DNA from: RGIG5579 sp045544655
GTDB taxonomy: Bacteria; Bacillota; Clostridia; Oscillospirales; SIG627
DNA length: 24,058 nucleotides
Assembly: GCA_045544655.1 (NCBI GenBank)
Contig: JAZPZL010000169.1
Location: 1 to 24,058 of the forward strand
Direction of reading: 5' to 3'
Shown here: piece by piece, positions 21,725-24,058 of the stretch
Layout: the number at the start of each line of letters is the position of its first letter
How positions within the stretch are numbered: the first letter of the stretch is position 1
Translations under genes and position numbers: made by a program
The notes under the pieces: model-generated
Seen by the model: the letters and a program-made list of their open reading frames with translations, nothing else
What the model was told of the DNA's origin: nothing
The model's database searches: none

Positions 21725-22774
21725 ATGGAGTTAAGCCAGCGCAAGCGAGAGATCCTGCGGCTTGTGACCGATGCCTTCATTGCTACCGGCGAGCCGGTTG
21801 GCTCCAAGGCAGTTATGGAGAATATGCGGAAAGCCTGCTCCTCGGCTACCATCCGCAACGAGATGAACGATCTGGAGAAAATGGGACTTTTGGAACAGCC
21901 CCATACCTCCGCAGGGCGCGTTCCCACAGGAAGAGGCTATCGGGTCTACGTAGATTCCCTGATGGAAAATTACACCCTCTCCTTTCAAGAGACCCTGCTC
22001 CTCAATTCCCTGCTTTCGGATCAGCTTCGGGAGCCGGAAAAGATCCTGGAGGATATGACCTCTCTTTTGGCGAAGATGACCGGCTACGCGGTGGTTTCCT
22101 CCGCACGGGAGTATTGCGGCACCATTGAGCGCTTTGACGGAGTATACGTGAGCAAAAGAAGCTTCCTTTTGGTGATGATCACCTCCGCAGGCAAAGCCAT
22201 CACCAAGCAGCTTCAGGTAGACTTCCCCCTGGATCCCGAGAAGGTCCGTATGATGGTGGAGGTCATTGACAACCACCTGGCAAAGAAGGAATTGGGCGGC
22301 ATTACCCTGGAGAGAATGCTGGCGATGGAAGAAGATATGGGCGAATTCCGCGTGGTGATCCCCGCTCTCCTGCAGACCATCTTCGACGCCACCTCTCAGA
22401 TCAATACGCCCCGCATTTCGGTGAGCGGACTTTCGGGACTGCTTTCCTATCCGGAATTCCGTGAAGGAGATACCGCCTCTCAGATGCTGAAGGATCTGGA
22501 GGACCGTGAGCTTTTGCGGGAACGGTTCGGAAAAGAGATCCCCTCTCACCTGAAGGTTCACATCGGTCGCGACGGCGAGGGACTGGGCAGCGCCAGTCTG
22601 ATCACCTGCCCCTTCCGCCTAAAAACAGGTCTGGAAGGCTCGATCTGCATCATCGGACCCAAGCGTATGAATTACGCGAAGGTGGTAGCGAGGCTGGAAT
22701 ATCTGGCAAAAGAAATTCACGCGGTGTACGGCTTCAAGCCGCATCTGCCACTAATTGAAACGAAGGAAAACTGA
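21725..22774 (+). CDS. hrcA: Heat-inducible transcription repressor HrcA
   Basis: 349 residues, full length. The N-terminal winged helix begins MELSQRKREILRLVTDAFI and includes EPVGSKAV and SSATIRNEM; the middle GAF-like domain and C-terminal part (GLSGLLSYPEF, then GSICIIGPKRMNYAKVVARLEY) are typical. HrcA binds CIRCE and represses chaperone genes until heat or unfolded protein titrates GroE. The start ATG 21725 is 20 bases after the CIRCE, with GGTGAG as the ribosome site. grpE starts one base after the stop. Confidence 0.97.
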   Translation: MELSQRKREILRLVTDAFIATGEPVGSKAVMENMRKACSSATIRNEMNDLEKMGLLEQPHTSAGRVPTGRGYRVYVDSLMENYTLSFQETLLLNSLLSDQLREPEKILEDMTSLLAKMTGYAVVSSAREYCGTIERFDGVYVSKRSFLLVMITSAGKAITKQLQVDFPLDPEKVRMMVEVIDNHLAKKELGGITLERMLAMEEDMGEFRVVIPALLQTIFDATSQINTPRISVSGLSGLLSYPEFREGDTASQMLKDLEDRELLRERFGKEIPSHLKVHIGRDGEGLGSASLITCPFRLKTGLEGSICIIGPKRMNYAKVVARLEYLAKEIHAVYGFKPHLPLIETKEN

Positions 22775-22775
22775 T

Positions 22776-23321
22776 ATGGCAAAGAAAAACGAAAAAGCAG
22801 AAGAAACGGAAATCAAAACCGAACAAACGGAACAAACGGAAAAAACCGAGGCGAGAGAGGAAAAGCTCCGCATCGCCGAGCTGGAAAAAGCTTTGGAAGA
22901 AGCAAATGCCAAATCGGCTGAATTGGAGGACAGACTCCTTCGCACCCTTGCCGAGTACGACAACTTCAAAAAAAGAACCGTCAAGGAAAAGGAAGACATC
23001 CATTTTCTGGCAAAGGGTGAGCTCATCAGCAAGCTCCTTCCCGTATTTGACAACTTTGACCGGGCACAGCAGTTCAGCTCTGCCGAGGAATACACCAAGG
23101 GCGTGGATATGATCATCACCCAATTCTTTCAGATCCTGGAGGGATTGGAGGTGCGCTCCACCGCTCAGGTAGGCGATCCTTTTGATCCTGCCCTTCACGA
23201 GGCCATTTTCCGCGAGGAAAAAGAAGGCGCAGAGGAAAACACCATTACCGAGGTACTCCAGAAGGGGTACGCAGTGGGCGATAAGGTCATTCGCACCGCC
23301 ATGGTAAAGGTTTGTATGTAA
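22776..23321 (+). CDS. grpE: GrpE nucleotide exchange factor
   Basis: 181 residues. A charged N-terminal coiled-coil (1 to about 65, many K/E/T residues) leads to the conserved LRTLAEYDNFKKRT and the C-terminal beta domain with GDPFDPALHEAIF and VLQKGYAVGDKVIRTAMVKV. GrpE releases ADP from DnaK. The start ATG 22776 has AAGGA 8 bases upstream inside the hrcA end. The low-complexity start (repeated EQTE/EKTE units) is acidic, as is common in grpE. Confidence 0.97.
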   Translation: MAKKNEKAEETEIKTEQTEQTEKTEAREEKLRIAELEKALEEANAKSAELEDRLLRTLAEYDNFKKRTVKEKEDIHFLAKGELISKLLPVFDNFDRAQQFSSAEEYTKGVDMIITQFFQILEGLEVRSTAQVGDPFDPALHEAIFREEKEGAEENTITEVLQKGYAVGDKVIRTAMVKVCM

Positions 23322-23369
23322 ATTCGATTTCAAACAAAAAAATACATTACCCCAAAGGAGGATTTTACA

Positions 23370-24058
23370 ATGGGAAAAATTATTGGAATTGACTTGGGTA
23401 CCACCAACTCTTGCGTTGCCGTATTCGAAGGCGGCGAGCCCGTGGTAATCCCCAACAGCGAAGGCGCAAGAACGACTCCTTCCATCGTTGCATTTTCTAA
23501 GAACAACGGAGAAAGAATGGTCGGTCAGATGGCAAAGAACCAGGCGATCATCAACCCCGAGGGAACCGTCGCTTCCATCAAGAGAGATATGGGTACCGCG
23601 AGAAAGGTTGAGATCGGCGGCAAGAGCTATACCCCCCAGGAGATCTCCGCTATGATCCTGCAGAAGCTGAAGGCAGACGCTGAAAGCTATCTGGGACACC
23701 CCGTAACCGAAGCGGTCATCACCGTTCCCGCTTACTTCTCCGACGCTCAGCGTCAGGCTACCAAGGATGCAGGTCACATTGCAGGTCTTGAAGTAAAGAG
23801 AATCATCAACGAGCCCACCGCGGCAGCACTTGCTTACGGCATCGACAAGGAGCTGGAGCAGAAGGTTATGATCTACGACCTGGGCGGCGGTACCTTCGAC
23901 GTATCCGTTCTGGAGATCTCCGACGGTGTATTCGAGGTACTTGCTACTGCAGGTAACAACCGTCTGGGCGGCGACGACTTCGACCAGAGAATCATGGATC
24001 ACCTGGTTGCCGAGTTCAAGAAGGTCGAGGGCATCGACCTGAGCAAGGACCGTGTTGC
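23370..24058 (+). CDS. dnaK: Chaperone DnaK (Hsp70), C-terminus cut by window end
   Basis: 229 residues of the nucleotide-binding domain are visible, and the frame is open to the last base. The hallmarks are IGIDLGTTNSCVAV (5-18), the AVITVPAYFSDAQRQATKDA signature, INEPTAAALAYG and IYDLGGGTFDVSVLEI. It is ATP-driven and folds or protects proteins with DnaJ and GrpE. AAAGGAGG lies 9 bases before ATG 23370, 48 bases after grpE. About 380 residues, including the substrate-binding domain, should lie beyond the window; dnaJ would be expected next. Confidence 0.98.
   Translation, partial: MGKIIGIDLGTTNSCVAVFEGGEPVVIPNSEGARTTPSIVAFSKNNGERMVGQMAKNQAIINPEGTVASIKRDMGTARKVEIGGKSYTPQEISAMILQKLKADAESYLGHPVTEAVITVPAYFSDAQRQATKDAGHIAGLEVKRIINEPTAAALAYGIDKELEQKVMIYDLGGGTFDVSVLEISDGVFEVLATAGNNRLGGDDFDQRIMDHLVAEFKKVEGIDLSKDRV

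Noticed and set aside
22734..24002. Long minus-strand frame opposite grpE and dnaK
   Set aside because: It is a shadow of the strongly supported grpE and dnaK frames, has no domain I recognise and no ribosome binding site.
1..24058. CRISPR array, insertion sequence, tRNA or rRNA
   Set aside because: I saw no spaced direct repeats, transposase motifs or RNA gene signatures anywhere in the window.

Overview
The window looks like chromosome from an anaerobic Gram-positive Clostridia-type bacterium, probably a gut or environmental member. The evidence is an hrcA-grpE-dnaK operon behind a perfect CIRCE element, a CarD regulator, type I dockerin modules, a tandem glycine riboswitch, strong GGAGG ribosome binding sites with occasional TTG and GTG starts, a 4Fe-4S protein paired with a Crp/Fnr regulator, and many compact rho-independent terminators. 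I see no phage, transposon, CRISPR, rRNA or tRNA.

Left part (1-5100): the end of an alkaline-phosphatase-superfamily phosphodiesterase; a coupled two-gene unit of a duplicated DUF1538 membrane protein and a tandem PII-like protein; then a tandem glycine riboswitch with a terminator/antiterminator platform in front of a Na+:alanine/glycine symporter. The base pairing predicts that glycine switches the transporter off.

Middle (5100-15000): two secreted dockerin proteins. One is a 1475-residue M14 zinc carboxypeptidase flanked by two related beta-helix-like modules; the other is a CHAP-like protein with SH3, InlB-type and Ig-like modules. Between them lies a Gfo/Idh/MocA oxidoreductase. Then follow undecaprenyl-diphosphatase (uppP), with a palindrome over its -10 box, and a transglutaminase-like lipoprotein.

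Right part (15000-24058): a macro-domain protein with an extra C-terminal domain, in an operon with an ArsC/Spx-type protein; a divergent pair of 4Fe-4S protein and Crp/Fnr regulator sharing one palindromic site at -41.5 of the former; ADP-ribosylglycohydrolase coupled to a von Willebrand A protein; CarD; a GH73-like glucosaminidase; and hrcA-grpE-dnaK, with dnaK cut by the window end.

Themes: cell-envelope and extracellular-protein turnover (dockerin proteins, uppP, glucosaminidase, transglutaminase lipoprotein) and stress or redox response with reversal of ADP-ribosylation (macro, ADP-ribosylglycohydrolase, Crp/Fnr, CarD, heat-shock operon). The least explained parts are the DUF1538/tandem-PII unit, the ADP-ribose-handling genes with vWA partner, and the dockerin pair. 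All assignments are from reading motifs; no database search was run.
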